A DNA stretch of 64,000 nt from Bruticola sp004554425. GTDB lineage: Bacteria; Vulcanimicrobiota; Xenobia; Xenobiales; Xenobiaceae. Positions 16,806 to 26,471 of the stretch are shown here, piece by piece. Each line of letters starts with the position of its first letter. The stretch's first letter is position 1. The position numbers were made by a program, and so were the translations under genes. Below the pieces are notes generated by a model, which did not search any database, had not been told where the DNA came from, and saw nothing but the letters and a program-made list of their open reading frames with translations. Where the stretch lies: the NCBI GenBank assembly GCA_958366945.1, contig CATXCY010000001.1, forward strand, positions 62,001-126,000, given 5' to 3'.

Positions 16806-19334
16806 ATGTTAAAGCCAGAAGTTTTAGCTCCGGTAGGAGATTATCAAGTGTTACAAGCGGCCTTACAAGCCGGTGCCGATGCCGTTTATTTTGGATTGTC
16901 CGAAGGCTTCAATGCCAGAGCTAGAGCCCAAAACTTTACTGTGGACAAACTGAAAGAGACCGTCCGTGAAATTCACAATTTCGGGGCGAAAGTCTACATT
17001 ACTTTAAATACGCTTGTTTTTGAAAGCGAATTGCCTAAACTCAAAGAGCTTTTGAAAAAGATCGAAGAATGCAAAGTAGATTCTCTGATTATTCAAGATT
17101 TGGGCGTTGCCCGTCTGGCCGCCGCTTTAGCTCCTTCTGTACACCTCCATGCCAGCACACAAATGACCTTAAGCGACGGCTGCGGAGCGAGATTTGCTAA
17201 GAACTTAGGCTTTCAAAGAGTTGTTTTAGCCCGCGAACTAAGTGCAGCAGAAATTGCCGACGTGAAAAAAGAAGCAGATTGCGAGTTGGAAGTTTTCGCT
17301 TTAGGCGCCCTGTGCGTATCTTTCAGTGGTCAATGCTTGGCCAGTTTAACTTGGGGCGGTCGCTCAGCTAATCGAGGCCAATGTGCCCAGCCATGTCGTT
17401 TGCCATTCCGTTGGGCCGCCGTGCCTCATGGGCAAAAATTAGATTTTAGTCGCGGGCAAGTCAAACTTTCCTCACCTTCTCATTTACTCAGTCCTTGCGA
17501 TTTAGCCGGTTTCAATAAAATTGACGAACTTATCAGAGCCAACGTCAGCTCTCTAAAGATTGAAGGGCGCCTCAAAGCGGCCAGCTATGTTTATATGGCC
17601 GTCAAGACTATGCGCGAATGGGTAGATGCTCACTTTGATCAGCAAGGGCATCAAATAGCTCCAAAGGCAACTCAAATTTTAGAATTACGTCGCAACCTTA
17701 GCGATTTGAATGTAACTTTTTCCAGGGGCTTCACTCCTGGTTTCTTGAGCTCTGTCAATCATCAAACTTTTATTCAAAAAGGTTATCCTAAACACAGAGG
17801 ACAGCTATTAGGCACGGTTATAGAAAAGAGCAACCATGAGGTAAGAATCAAACTGGCTGCTCAAGACAAAAACAAGCAAAATTTCACTGCTTACCCTATT
17901 ACGCCTCAAAACGGCATGGGAGTTTTATTCTTATCTCCGATAGATGAAAACAACAATTCGGAAGACGTGCAAGGCGGCTCAATCTATTCTTGTTCAGTCC
18001 AAAAGGGCACAGCAGCCCTCGGCTTTGGCAAAAACGGCCCCAATTTATCTAAAATAAATACAGGCGACTTGGTTTATATAACTTCTTCCCCACAAACAAC
18101 TAAACGAATAAACCAATCTATGCATACAGCCAGGCAAGGACGCATCGGTCTCCATTTAAATGTATACGGTTCGCAAGGTGCTCCCCTGACAATAGTTGCC
18201 ACCGCTGACGAACTAAATCATAAATTTACCGTCAGCAGCCAAACGATTTTAAGCCCAGCCCAGAAAAATGGCTTAACAGCAACTTCTATTGCCGACAAAT
18301 TTTCAGAGCTAAGTCAGACTCCATTCCATATTGAGAGTATTGAAGCGCAAAATTTGGAAGGCAACTTATTTTTGCCTCTATCTGAATTAAAACCTATGCG
18401 GCGAGCTTTAGTTACCGATTTGACGGCAGCTTTAGAGCAAAAAAGCTCTACTTCCACGCAAGAAGCCAAGTTTGTATTACCAAGTTCCCAAGAGCGACAG
18501 GATATATCCATGCGTTCATGCCTAACAGTGCTATGCCGCACTTTAGAACAGACTGAAACGGCCTTGAAATTGGGGTGCGACTCCATAGAATTGGAAGCTT
18601 TTAAGCCAGAAAAACTCAGTTTAATGGTCAAAGCTGTACGCTCCTATCCCGGCGTAAGGCTATACTTAGCGACTCCGCGAATTAAAAAGCAAAACGATCC
18701 GCTCTCGTTACAAACGCTTTTGAAATTTGCTCCGGACGGTTTGCTACTACGCAATTTGGGCAGCTTGCAATATATGTTAGATCTAAAACAGCGAGGAGAG
18801 CACATTCCCCCATTGCATGGTGATTTTTCTTTTAATATAACCAACTCTTTAACTGCAGATACTCTTTTAAGGCTTGGATTAGATACTTTCACACCCAGCG
18901 ATGATCTAGACGAACTTCAGCTAATGGCATTAATCAACGGACTAAAAAGCTTAAGCTCAACATATCCAGCCGCTGCCGATCCTGTCAGTCGGTTGGTATT
19001 TACTCTTTATAGGCGCATGCCAACTTTCCATTCTCAGCATTGTCTATATGCCAATTTGCTTAGTTCGGGGCAAGATGCCAAAACTTGCGGACAACCTTGC
19101 TTGAAAAAAGATCTCTATATAATTGATCGTCTGCAATATTCACATTTGGTGCGCAATGATTACTGTTGTAGGAATACAATATTCGATCAGACTCCCAAGC
19201 AAAGGCAAAAACAGCTCCCCTCGCTGAGCCGATCCGGAGTTTGTGCTTATCGGTTGGAGTTCTTAGACGAAACCGACGAACAAGTAAAGAAGATCTTCAC
19301 ATACTACAATAATTTATTGCAAAATCCCCTTTAA
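16806..19334 (+). CDS. Peptidase U32 family protein (RlhA/YhbU-like)
   Basis: The 842-residue protein starts KPEVLAPVGDYQVLQAAL, the U32 TIM-barrel opening. It contains VHLHASTQMTLSD (about 115-127) and a cysteine cluster GALCVSFSGQC...NRGQCAQPCR (about 168-197), typical of the iron-sulfur-binding U32 proteins. Residues about 325-545 form an insertion resembling the DUF3656-type domain. A second TIM-like segment follows, with further Cys near the C-terminus (CLYANLL, CGQPC). E. coli RlhA, of similar length and layout, hydroxylates 23S rRNA C2501. That role is plausible here but not shown. It is 17 nt downstream of the PPTase gene. Confidence 0.88.
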   Translation: MLKPEVLAPVGDYQVLQAALQAGADAVYFGLSEGFNARARAQNFTVDKLKETVREIHNFGAKVYITLNTLVFESELPKLKELLKKIEECKVDSLIIQDLGVARLAAALAPSVHLHASTQMTLSDGCGARFAKNLGFQRVVLARELSAAEIADVKKEADCELEVFALGALCVSFSGQCLASLTWGGRSANRGQCAQPCRLPFRWAAVPHGQKLDFSRGQVKLSSPSHLLSPCDLAGFNKIDELIRANVSSLKIEGRLKAASYVYMAVKTMREWVDAHFDQQGHQIAPKATQILELRRNLSDLNVTFSRGFTPGFLSSVNHQTFIQKGYPKHRGQLLGTVIEKSNHEVRIKLAAQDKNKQNFTAYPITPQNGMGVLFLSPIDENNNSEDVQGGSIYSCSVQKGTAALGFGKNGPNLSKINTGDLVYITSSPQTTKRINQSMHTARQGRIGLHLNVYGSQGAPLTIVATADELNHKFTVSSQTILSPAQKNGLTATSIADKFSELSQTPFHIESIEAQNLEGNLFLPLSELKPMRRALVTDLTAALEQKSSTSTQEAKFVLPSSQERQDISMRSCLTVLCRTLEQTETALKLGCDSIELEAFKPEKLSLMVKAVRSYPGVRLYLATPRIKKQNDPLSLQTLLKFAPDGLLLRNLGSLQYMLDLKQRGEHIPPLHGDFSFNITNSLTADTLLRLGLDTFTPSDDLDELQLMALINGLKSLSSTYPAAADPVSRLVFTLYRRMPTFHSQHCLYANLLSSGQDAKTCGQPCLKKDLYIIDRLQYSHLVRNDYCCRNTIFDQTPKQRQKQLPSLSRSGVCAYRLEFLDETDEQVKKIFTYYNNLLQNPL

Positions 19335-19351
19335 ATTGTTGCCAATAACAG

Positions 19352-19382
19352 CTCTTCCGAGCCTTTTTTGCTGCTCGGAAGG
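19352..19382 (+). terminator. Hairpin downstream of the U32 gene
   Basis: CTTCCGAGC pairs with GCTCGGAAG around a T-rich loop. The T run is in the loop, and only GGCAATATTT follows, so terminator function is uncertain. Confidence 0.4.
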
Positions 19383-19421
19383 GCAATATTTGCTCTAAGC
19401 ATAAAATTTTGAGCCCGACAT

Positions 19422-20651
19422 ATGGAAGACAGTTCATTTTATATAGTGAGCGGCGGAGAGACCGCTTTACGATCCCAATACATAATCGGCAATATTCCCA
19501 AGTTATTAGACAATCAAATAATTGCCGGCCTTCTGTTGGGAGTGCTCATTTTAGCCTCGCTATGTAAAATAGTCCAAATACTCAGTAGGCGTTCAAAATA
19601 TTGGCGCCAACTTTCTCCCCTACTGCGCAACAGTGCTACTGTAGCTGTATTCTTTATTTTATTTGAATTGCTACTTCATTTGCCATATTACAGCTCTAAT
19701 CGCCTTTTTATTCCCGATCCTCTAACTTTTTGGAAAGCCAATCCAGAAATAACCCGCAACGCTCGCGGCTTAAGAACAAATATGGCCGGTACTTCACGCG
19801 ATTCTATTAGCGGAATTTTTGACCAAGAATACAGCCAGCACAAACTTCCAGAAACTTTTCGTCTAGCTTTTCTCGGAGATTCACAGGCTATTTCCGCTTT
19901 TCGCTACCAGTACGCTCCCAAACATTGTTATCCTAAAGTGTTGCAAGCCAATTTGCGCCAGCAAAATTTACAAGTTCAAGGCTACAAAAATATTGAAGTA
20001 ATAAATGGAGCCATTTCCGGCTACTCTTCTTGGCAAGGACTGATGCTCTATAAGTCGGATTTAGCTCCCTACCAACCAGATCTAGTAATTGAGGCTTTTG
20101 GCTATCACGACTCAAATGAAGGATTTTCTACAGATCGCTCAGTGTTAACGGATAAAAAATGGTTATATTTTATGCGTTCTTGGATGTATCGCAGTCACTT
20201 ATGCCTTTTACTGCGCAGCCTTATTTTACGTTTTCGCCACACAGACGCCATATATAGTTCTGCCAGTGGCAACATAAATTCTACAGAGCGCGTACCTTTG
20301 CCAGAATTTATAGAGAACATGGAAAGTTTTTATAAACTTTCCCAGCAAGATCACTTTACTCTCTACTTCCTCTTAGAGCCCACAAATCGCTATATACCAA
20401 ACAATTCACGCTTGCCTCTGTATCACGAGGCTCTGCGTCAACTTTCCCAGAAGCACCATATTCCTTTAATAGATGCTCCCCGAGCTTTCGCTACCTTGCC
20501 ACCTCAACAATATGACCGCCTCTTTGCCGACGCAATCCATTTTACCCCCGAAGGCCATCGATTTATGGCTAAGCTAATTGAAGAGTCTCTGAAAAAAAAT
20601 AATATATTTGACAGGAAAATTAACAAAAAATACAAGTATTTGCCTAAATAA
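19422..20651 (+). CDS. SGNH/GDSL-type hydrolase with N-terminal membrane anchors
   Basis: The 409-residue protein has two hydrophobic segments (about 28-50 and 68-88) followed by a soluble domain. SGNH blocks are visible: FLGDSQAIS (block I, Ser), NGAISGYSSWQG (block II Gly), GYHDSNEG (block III with Asn) and DAIHFTPEGH (block V, Asp and His). Such proteins hydrolyse acyl or acetyl esters, often on cell-surface polysaccharides. The two N-terminal helices place the domain at the membrane, probably on the periplasmic side. No strong ribosome site was seen before ATG 19422. Substrate unknown. Confidence 0.82.
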   Translation: MEDSSFYIVSGGETALRSQYIIGNIPKLLDNQIIAGLLLGVLILASLCKIVQILSRRSKYWRQLSPLLRNSATVAVFFILFELLLHLPYYSSNRLFIPDPLTFWKANPEITRNARGLRTNMAGTSRDSISGIFDQEYSQHKLPETFRLAFLGDSQAISAFRYQYAPKHCYPKVLQANLRQQNLQVQGYKNIEVINGAISGYSSWQGLMLYKSDLAPYQPDLVIEAFGYHDSNEGFSTDRSVLTDKKWLYFMRSWMYRSHLCLLLRSLILRFRHTDAIYSSASGNINSTERVPLPEFIENMESFYKLSQQDHFTLYFLLEPTNRYIPNNSRLPLYHEALRQLSQKHHIPLIDAPRAFATLPPQQYDRLFADAIHFTPEGHRFMAKLIEESLKKNNIFDRKINKKYKYLPK

Positions 20652-20677
20652 AAGTCTTGTTTGCGGTAAATTAGAAG

Positions 20678-20917
20678 TATAATCGATAAAATTACAGGGT
20701 GTGAAGAATAGCTAAAGAGTTCAATTGCTCTGCTCTTTTCTTTAACCTTTCCTGCGCAGCTTAAGACGGAAGTCTGAGTGTGAGATTAAAATAATTTTTA
20801 GTCTGTTTACTTCTTCTTAGCGCTCACAACAGGAGGAATTCATTTCTGCTTAGGCGTTATTTAAGCCTTAAGAAATGAAGTTGCAGAAAAAGATTATCCA
20901 ACGGGGTTTTAAATAAT
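20678..20917 (+). promoter_or_regulatory. Promoter -10 and long structured leader of the EEP gene
   Basis: A perfect TATAAT (20678-20683) with only a weak -35 is followed by about 230 nt of leader. It holds a strong Shine-Dalgarno-like AGGAGGA (20831-20837) with no start codon after it. A hairpin directly follows: 20839-20847 pairs with 20871-20879, 9 bp, plus an inner GGC/GCC stem. The actual start at 20918 has a weak site (CGGGG). The arrangement suggests leader-mediated control, mechanism unknown. Confidence 0.4.
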
Positions 20918-21814
20918 ATGATAGGCAAAACGTCTGTAACTATCGGTACTTACAATGTAAAGAACATGTTCGGTGAACGCGATGTGCAAAGAGCCGGTGG
21001 CGGCCGCACTCCTGTTAAGAGCGAGCGCTCCTTAGACGCTTTGGCCGAAAATATTAGACGCGCAGACGCCGACGTAGTCGCTTTACAAGAGTGCACTTCC
21101 AAAGAAACTTTGACTGAGTTCATGAAAACTCGCGGTTTAAGCGAAAACTATAAATACGTAGCTCATGTTCCCGGTAACGACGGTCGCGGTGTAAACGTAG
21201 CCGTTATTTCCAAGTACCCCTTCACCGAAGTAGTCTCCCACAAAGATGTAACCTTCCCCTTAGCCGATGGCAGCGGCGACACAAAATTTAGCCGTGACTT
21301 CCTCCGTGTCGATATCGATGTCGACGGTAAGTCCGGCGCCGACGTCAGCTTATACACCACTCACTCCAAGTCCAGAAGACCCTCTGCTCCCGGCCACGTT
21401 AGCTCCGATACTAAGCGTTTAAGCGAAGGCCGTGCCATGCGCGACATCGCCGAAACCGAAATGAAGCAATTCCCCGGCCGTCTGTTCGTCCTCACCGGCG
21501 ACTTCAATGACAATACCGACGACGCTTCTGTCCAGGCCGTTCTTAATCCCGGCGGCGGTCGCGAAGAGTGGGTAGACAGCTTAGCTGGTAGACCCGATTC
21601 CGAGCGCAATACATGGCCGGCCAATCCTAAGAGAAACAACGGTTTTGCTCCAGAGCAATTTGACCACATGATCTTCCCGAAGTCTATGTCTAACCGTTTG
21701 GTCAATTCTCAGGTCCATCGCTACACTCAGTCTGACAGTTCCGATACTCGCTGGGTATCTTCCACAGCTTCAGACCACCTCATGATCACCTCCGAATTTA
21801 ACCTCAGAGACTAA
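20918..21814 (+). CDS. Endonuclease/exonuclease/phosphatase (EEP) family protein without signal peptide
   Basis: The 298-residue protein has the EEP landmarks: GTYNVKNMF (Asn13), VVALQE (Glu58, metal ligand), RDFLRVDID, TGDFNDNTD (Asp/Asn pair about 196-198) and a terminal ASDHLMI (Asp-His). These enzymes cleave phosphodiesters in DNA, lipids or inositol phosphates with Mg. No signal peptide or membrane segment is seen, and the protein is soluble throughout. Codons are strongly C/G-ending compared with flanking genes, like the 78-residue genes and the amylase, indicating high expression or shared origin. It is a single-gene transcript with its own leader and terminator. Substrate unknown. Confidence 0.85.
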   Translation: MIGKTSVTIGTYNVKNMFGERDVQRAGGGRTPVKSERSLDALAENIRRADADVVALQECTSKETLTEFMKTRGLSENYKYVAHVPGNDGRGVNVAVISKYPFTEVVSHKDVTFPLADGSGDTKFSRDFLRVDIDVDGKSGADVSLYTTHSKSRRPSAPGHVSSDTKRLSEGRAMRDIAETEMKQFPGRLFVLTGDFNDNTDDASVQAVLNPGGGREEWVDSLAGRPDSERNTWPANPKRNNGFAPEQFDHMIFPKSMSNRLVNSQVHRYTQSDSSDTRWVSSTASDHLMITSEFNLRD

Positions 21815-21848
21815 TTTTCAAATAGTCGACTATATCGGCAAATAAGGG

Positions 21849-21896
21849 TCGTCGCCAGTATCTTGTGCAAATCATATTGGCGGCGATCTTTTTTTA
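21849..21896 (+). terminator. Terminator of the EEP gene
   Basis: TCGTCGCCA at 21849 pairs with TGGCGGCGA ending near 21887 (one wobble), followed by TCTTTTTTT. Confidence 0.82.
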
Positions 21897-21991
21897 TTTT
21901 GGGCAAATCACCATTTTTGTCGCAAGGAATCGAGATATGCTTGCGAATTTTAAGATCGGTAACCGTTAAAAATCATACTTGGAGGTGGAGC

Positions 21992-22315
21992 TTGAAAAAT
22001 TATCGTTTCATGTTAGTGGCTTGTTGTGCCGCCATCATCCTTCTTTTTGCAGTTGCTCAAAATGCCCAAGCAGGCACTACAGCACCTGTCATGAGCATTT
22101 ATGGCAAAATCCAAGTTGTGGACAGCTTCCCTGATTATAAAGTAAAAGTTGTCGATAGCTTTCCCGATCTAAAAGTGAAAACTGTCAGCAGTTTTCCCGA
22201 CGGCCCAGGAAAATGGCAATTTGTAGATAGCTTCCCCGATTACAAGATTCAATTTGTAGACAGCTTCCCCGATTTTACTATCCAATTTGTAGATAGTTTC
22301 CCAGGCAAACCTTAA
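21992..22315 (+). CDS. Small exported VDSFPD-repeat protein (likely septoil-knot type)
   Basis: The 107-residue product has a signal peptide (MKNYRFMLVACC, hydrophobic core, cleavage near AQA-G). The rest is built from six short repeats of the type V(D/S)SFPD-x-K(V/I)(K/Q), spaced 11-15 residues and ending VDSFPGKP. This repeat pattern is, from memory, that of the 7(1) septoil knot domain (Pfam Septknot), a knotted all-beta exported family of unknown role. That identity should be confirmed by a profile search. The TTG at 21992 is chosen because GGAGGTGGAG lies immediately upstream and it begins the signal peptide. The gene is monocistronic between two terminators. Confidence 0.75.
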   Translation: MKNYRFMLVACCAAIILLFAVAQNAQAGTTAPVMSIYGKIQVVDSFPDYKVKVVDSFPDLKVKTVSSFPDGPGKWQFVDSFPDYKIQFVDSFPDFTIQFVDSFPGKP

Positions 22316-22325
22316 TATGCCAAAC

Positions 22326-22368
22326 AAAAAGAACTCTGCCGCCGTAATTTGGTGACAGAGTTCTTTTT
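22326..22368. terminator. Bidirectional terminator between convergent genes
   Basis: AAAAAGAACTCTG (22326-22338) pairs with CAGAGTTCTTTTT (22356-22368). T runs on both strands serve the plus-strand repeat protein and the minus-strand peptidase gene. Confidence 0.85.
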
Positions 22369-22396
22369 TTATTTCAACCTAAAAATTGCCTAAAAG

Positions 22397-24409
22397 CTAT
22401 TTAAGTAAATACTTTTCCAAGAAAAGCACTACCGATTGCCAGTAGTAATCGCGGTTGTTCTTTTTGGCAAAACCGTGACCTTCGTCAGAAGCGCAGCAAT
22501 ACCAAACCTGACCGCCGGCTTGACGAATTTCTCGCACCATTTGTTCAGCTTCGGTAACTGGTACACGCGGATCGTTATATCCTTGTACCACATATAAGGG
22601 CTTAGTTATCTTTGCAGCATTGTTGGCCGGCGCAATTTTTTCCATAAAAGCTCTCATTTTCGGGTCGCGCTCGTCACCATATTCAACTCGGCGCAAATCT
22701 TGACGGTTAGGATTGGTATTTTCCAAGAAAGTCACAAAATTGCTAATACCAACGTTGTCTACACCACAACTGAGATCTTTGCTAAAGTGAGTCATGGAAG
22801 CTAAAGTCATATAACCGCCATATGAACCACCCATAACAGCAATTTTGCCATTAAATTGAGGCTGTTTTTTGATCCATGTAATTAAAGCCCCAATATCTTT
22901 AACTGAGTCTTCCCGCTTATATCCATTATCTAAAGATACATAGGTTTTGCCATATCCATGCGAGCCACGCACGTTGGGAGCAATAACAGCTATGCCTTTT
23001 TCATTTACCAAATATTGAATCAGAGAGCTGAAATAAGGCTGATACTGGCTTTCCGGGCCACCATGGATTTGAATAAGCACAGGACAAGGCTTATTGTCCG
23101 CACGCTTAGGCATATAAACGAAAGCTGGAATTTGACGATCTTTTCCGTCTACCTTATCGAAAGTAGGATAGCGGAACAGCTCAGGTTTAGCAAAAGACGC
23201 TGTATCCAAACCGCCGGCTTCACTAAAAGTCCAGCGCAAACATTCATCTTTTTTGTCTAAGTTGACTACATAGGTATCGCAAGGCGTATTGCCAGAGCCT
23301 ATGCTGACAGCCAAACGATGATCATATGCAAATTTTAATCCATAAACTACACCGTCGGGGACGTTTTCTAAGCGACGGTATTTGCAATTGCCTTTACGCA
23401 AATCCATTATATAGATTCTGTTAAAGCCATCTTCATTGGTGACAAAAGCTAAAAATTGGCCGTCTTTAGTAAGTTTCAAGCTAACAACATCAGCATTTAT
23501 TTCAGGAGCCATGTAACTTACTTTGCCTGTGGACAATCTTTAATAAGCCAAACGTTGAAATTCGCTGCCGTTATCAGTAGTAAAGAAGACACCTTTGCCA
23601 TCGGGGGCGAATTTAGCCGATTCTCCCAAAGCCACCGTACCTTTACCATCATTGCCAATAGGAGTAACCTTGCCGCTAGCCAAGTCAAAAACAGCCATAG
23701 ATGAATCAGTAATAGATACGTATTTATAAAGTAATAGCTTGTCGCCTTGCTTTGACCAATCCATCACATTCCAATATCCGCCAGGGCTATAAACCATCTT
23801 GGCTTGCTCAGGATGCTGAGGATCCATAATCCAAATATCCCAATTGGCTCCGTCACGCTGCGTAGATTGATAAGCTATTTTGGTACCTTCATTGTTCCAA
23901 ACTACCGAACCGTAACGGGCTTTGCCGTCAGTAAGCATTCTGCAACGGCCATCGCCCAAATTCCATAAGAAAATTTGGTAATTTTCATTACCACCGACAT
24001 CTTTTAAAATAGCCATTTCATTTTTGCTGCTGTCGGGATTCACGATAACATCATTGACTGGTTCATCAAAGAAGGTGATTTGTTCTCTGTAAGATCTGGG
24101 ACTGGCCACACGATGAACTTGAGCAGTTTGGGCAAAACGAGTAAAAACAAGCAAGCCGCGCCCTTGAGGATCCCAATCAGCTACGGAAGCCGAACGAACA
24201 TTGGAATACTGACCTAAACGCTCAACTAAAGAAGTAGGAATTTCCGGAACACCTTCTATAGTTAAATTTCCCTTAACTTGACGAGAAATCGCGCTTTTAG
24301 AGGGAGCTACTTGACCTCCATTATTTTCAGCCACAGCCGCCGGAGAAGCCAAACAAGCTAATCCTAAAACGATGGCCCCCATACGAAACCACTTAGAACG
24401 GAAATTCAT
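22397..24409 (-). pseudogene. S9 prolyl-oligopeptidase family gene interrupted by one in-frame stop
   Basis: Two open segments in the same reading frame, 24409-23543 and 23539-22397, are separated only by a TAA at 23542-23540. Together they encode about 670 residues, the normal size of an exported S9 peptidase. The parts are a signal peptide (MNFRSKWFRMGAIVLGLACL, about residues 1-27), a WD/TolB-like propeller and a C-terminal alpha/beta hydrolase. The hydrolase keeps the triad: GGSYGGYM (Ser), NDPRVPV (Asp), DEGHGF (His). Across the stop the sequence reads on smoothly (FQRLAY-stop-RLSTGKVSY). The second segment has only a TTG near its start and no ribosome site. Likely a recent nonsense mutation, an assembly error or readthrough. 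Confidence 0.82.
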
Positions 24410-24671
24410 AACGTCACTCCTGTGTTAAAGTTTTTCTTTAGGCCTAAACATATAGAGTTCTGCCCAAACAATTTTTTTTCTAGGTGATAATTAAATTCCT
24501 GGTAACATATTTTTTTTATGTTTGACTATAATTTACAGTAGCAAGTTTGCAAAGAAACAGCATTGAAATTTTGGGCAGTTGCTTCTGTGCAAGTGTTTGG
24601 GATTAGGTGTTCCTAAAAGCGAAGTGCTTAAAGTAGTTCACATATTTACCATTATTTTTGGAGGCTTTACC

Positions 24672-26318
24672 ATGATTTCCGGCGTGTCTGATAACTTTAG
24701 AGTTTTCAATCAGCCCATTTCCAACGTTTCAGTTACTGGCGCCAAGGCCGTAGCAGCCGAAAGCGCACCTGCCCTTCCCGCCGACACTCTCACTAAATCC
24801 AAGTCCGATTCTTCTGCCGGACTTATTCCCAAGTCTCTCTTCTGCTCTACCGCAGCCAAAACTGAAGAGACTGCCAGTGCTTCAGCCGTTACTACCAATT
24901 CCGTAGGTTCCTGGCAAGCCAAATGGGGCCCCCAAGTTATTTACTTCCCTCTTACCGACCGTTTCAGCGACGGCGATCCCAGCAACAACTTTAATGTAGA
25001 TAAGAACAACCCCACTGCCTACCACGGCGGTGACTTGCGCGGTGTTATCAACAACTTAGATTACATTAAAGACTTAGGTGCCACTTGCTTATGGGTCGCT
25101 CCTATGTACGACAACGCCGACAAGGTAAGAATGGGCAACTACGAAGGTACAGGTTATCACGGCTACTGGATTACCGATCACTATAAAGTAGACGAGCATC
25201 AGGGCACCATGAATGATGCCAAAGAGTTAGTCTCCAAAGCTCATGAAAAAGGTATGAAAGTCGTTTTGGACACCGTACTCAACCACGTTGCTCCCAATCA
25301 TCCTTGGGTAAACGATCCCAGCAAACACGACTGGTTCCACCACAATGGTGGTATCCAGAATTGGGACGATCCTTGGCAATTGGAAAATCGCGACGTTTGC
25401 GGTTTGCCCGACCTTAATCAGAGCAATCCTGAAGTTTACAAATATTTATTGGACAATACTCTTTGGTGGGTCAAAGAGACCGGCGCCGACGGCATTCGTT
25501 TAGACGCCATTAAGCACGTCGATCACCAGTTCTGGCAGAAATTCTGTGCCGATATCAAAAAAGAGATGGGCGACGACTTCATGATTTTGGGTGAAGCTTT
25601 GCACGGCGATCCCAACGTCGTTTCCGGTTATATGCGCGACGGTATGGACAGTTGCTTCGATATGCCTTTGTATTACACTATTCGTGATACCATTGGTAAA
25701 GATGGCAGCGCCAGAGAAATTGGTAAGCGCTTTGCTGAAGATAACAAGTATCCTGATGCCAGCAAGATGGTTACTCTGTTAGACAACCATGACTTCGAGC
25801 GTTTCATGAACAACACCAACAACAGCCGCGGCGAAGACAAGCTCAAGCTGGGTATGGATTTGATTATGACTTGTCGTGGTATTCCTTCCGTATACTACGG
25901 TGACGAGACTGCCATGGTTGGCGGCGGTGACCCTGACAACCGTCGTGATATGGAATTTGGCACTAAGCCCCACATCACTGAGCACCTCCAGAAATTAACT
26001 AGCACTCGCGCCGCTATGCCCGCTCTCCAGTTTGGTCAGCAAATGGAAATGTGGCAAGATGACCAGATTTACGCTTTCTGCCGTCGTCACGAAGGCCAGG
26101 AATGCATCACTGTTTTGAATAACTCCTACGATCACCAGACTCGTAATATTCCTCTGCGCGAAGGCAGCCCCTTACACAATGGCGATGTAATGGTTGACGT
26201 TCTCACCGGTGATAAATTCACCGTAAACAACAATTGCCTCAACATTGGCACTGCCGACAAGCAGGGACGCGTGCTGGTTCCTGAAAAGGACTATGGGAAT
26301 ATTCAATTCAAAAAGTAA
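24672..26318 (+). CDS. GH13 alpha-amylase family enzyme without signal peptide
   Basis: The 548-residue protein has a glycoside hydrolase family 13 barrel from about residue 85. Its catalytic residues are Asp278 in DGIRLDAIKHVD, Glu308 in ILGEALHG and Asp374 in LLDNHDFERF. It hydrolyses alpha-1,4-glucans. Residues 1-80 are polar, Ser/Ala/Thr-rich and probably disordered, beginning MISGVSDNFRVFNQPISNVS, with no Sec signal. Amylases that act on external starch normally have one. ATG 24672 follows GGAGG at 8 nt; the frame is open back to 24579 but without a ribosome site. Codons are C/G-ending biased as in the EEP gene. A non-Sec export route is possible but only inferred; intracellular glycogen use is the simpler alternative. 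Confidence 0.9.
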   Translation: MISGVSDNFRVFNQPISNVSVTGAKAVAAESAPALPADTLTKSKSDSSAGLIPKSLFCSTAAKTEETASASAVTTNSVGSWQAKWGPQVIYFPLTDRFSDGDPSNNFNVDKNNPTAYHGGDLRGVINNLDYIKDLGATCLWVAPMYDNADKVRMGNYEGTGYHGYWITDHYKVDEHQGTMNDAKELVSKAHEKGMKVVLDTVLNHVAPNHPWVNDPSKHDWFHHNGGIQNWDDPWQLENRDVCGLPDLNQSNPEVYKYLLDNTLWWVKETGADGIRLDAIKHVDHQFWQKFCADIKKEMGDDFMILGEALHGDPNVVSGYMRDGMDSCFDMPLYYTIRDTIGKDGSAREIGKRFAEDNKYPDASKMVTLLDNHDFERFMNNTNNSRGEDKLKLGMDLIMTCRGIPSVYYGDETAMVGGGDPDNRRDMEFGTKPHITEHLQKLTSTRAAMPALQFGQQMEMWQDDQIYAFCRRHEGQECITVLNNSYDHQTRNIPLREGSPLHNGDVMVDVLTGDKFTVNNNCLNIGTADKQGRVLVPEKDYGNIQFKK

Positions 26319-26415
26319 TTGAATATAAACATATATGCACTTGTCGTTAGCAGTTGTTGAATTCTTCGGAAAGAAATAACTGCTGGCGGCTGCGGTACAA
26401 AACAACTTCAACAAT

Positions 26416-26450
26416 AAAGCCCGCCCTTCTTAGAAGGGCGGGCTTTTTCT
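26416..26450. terminator. Bidirectional terminator between amylase and holB
   Basis: A 15-bp stem (26416-26430 with 26432-26446, apical bases open) with A and T runs on either side; serves both convergent transcripts. Confidence 0.9.
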
Positions 26451-26471
26451 TAATATATTACTATAGAGCTT

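Noticed and set aside
22397..24409. Reassigned stop codon in the S9 gene
   Set aside because: TAA ends many other genes here, so one in-frame TAA is better explained by mutation or assembly error.
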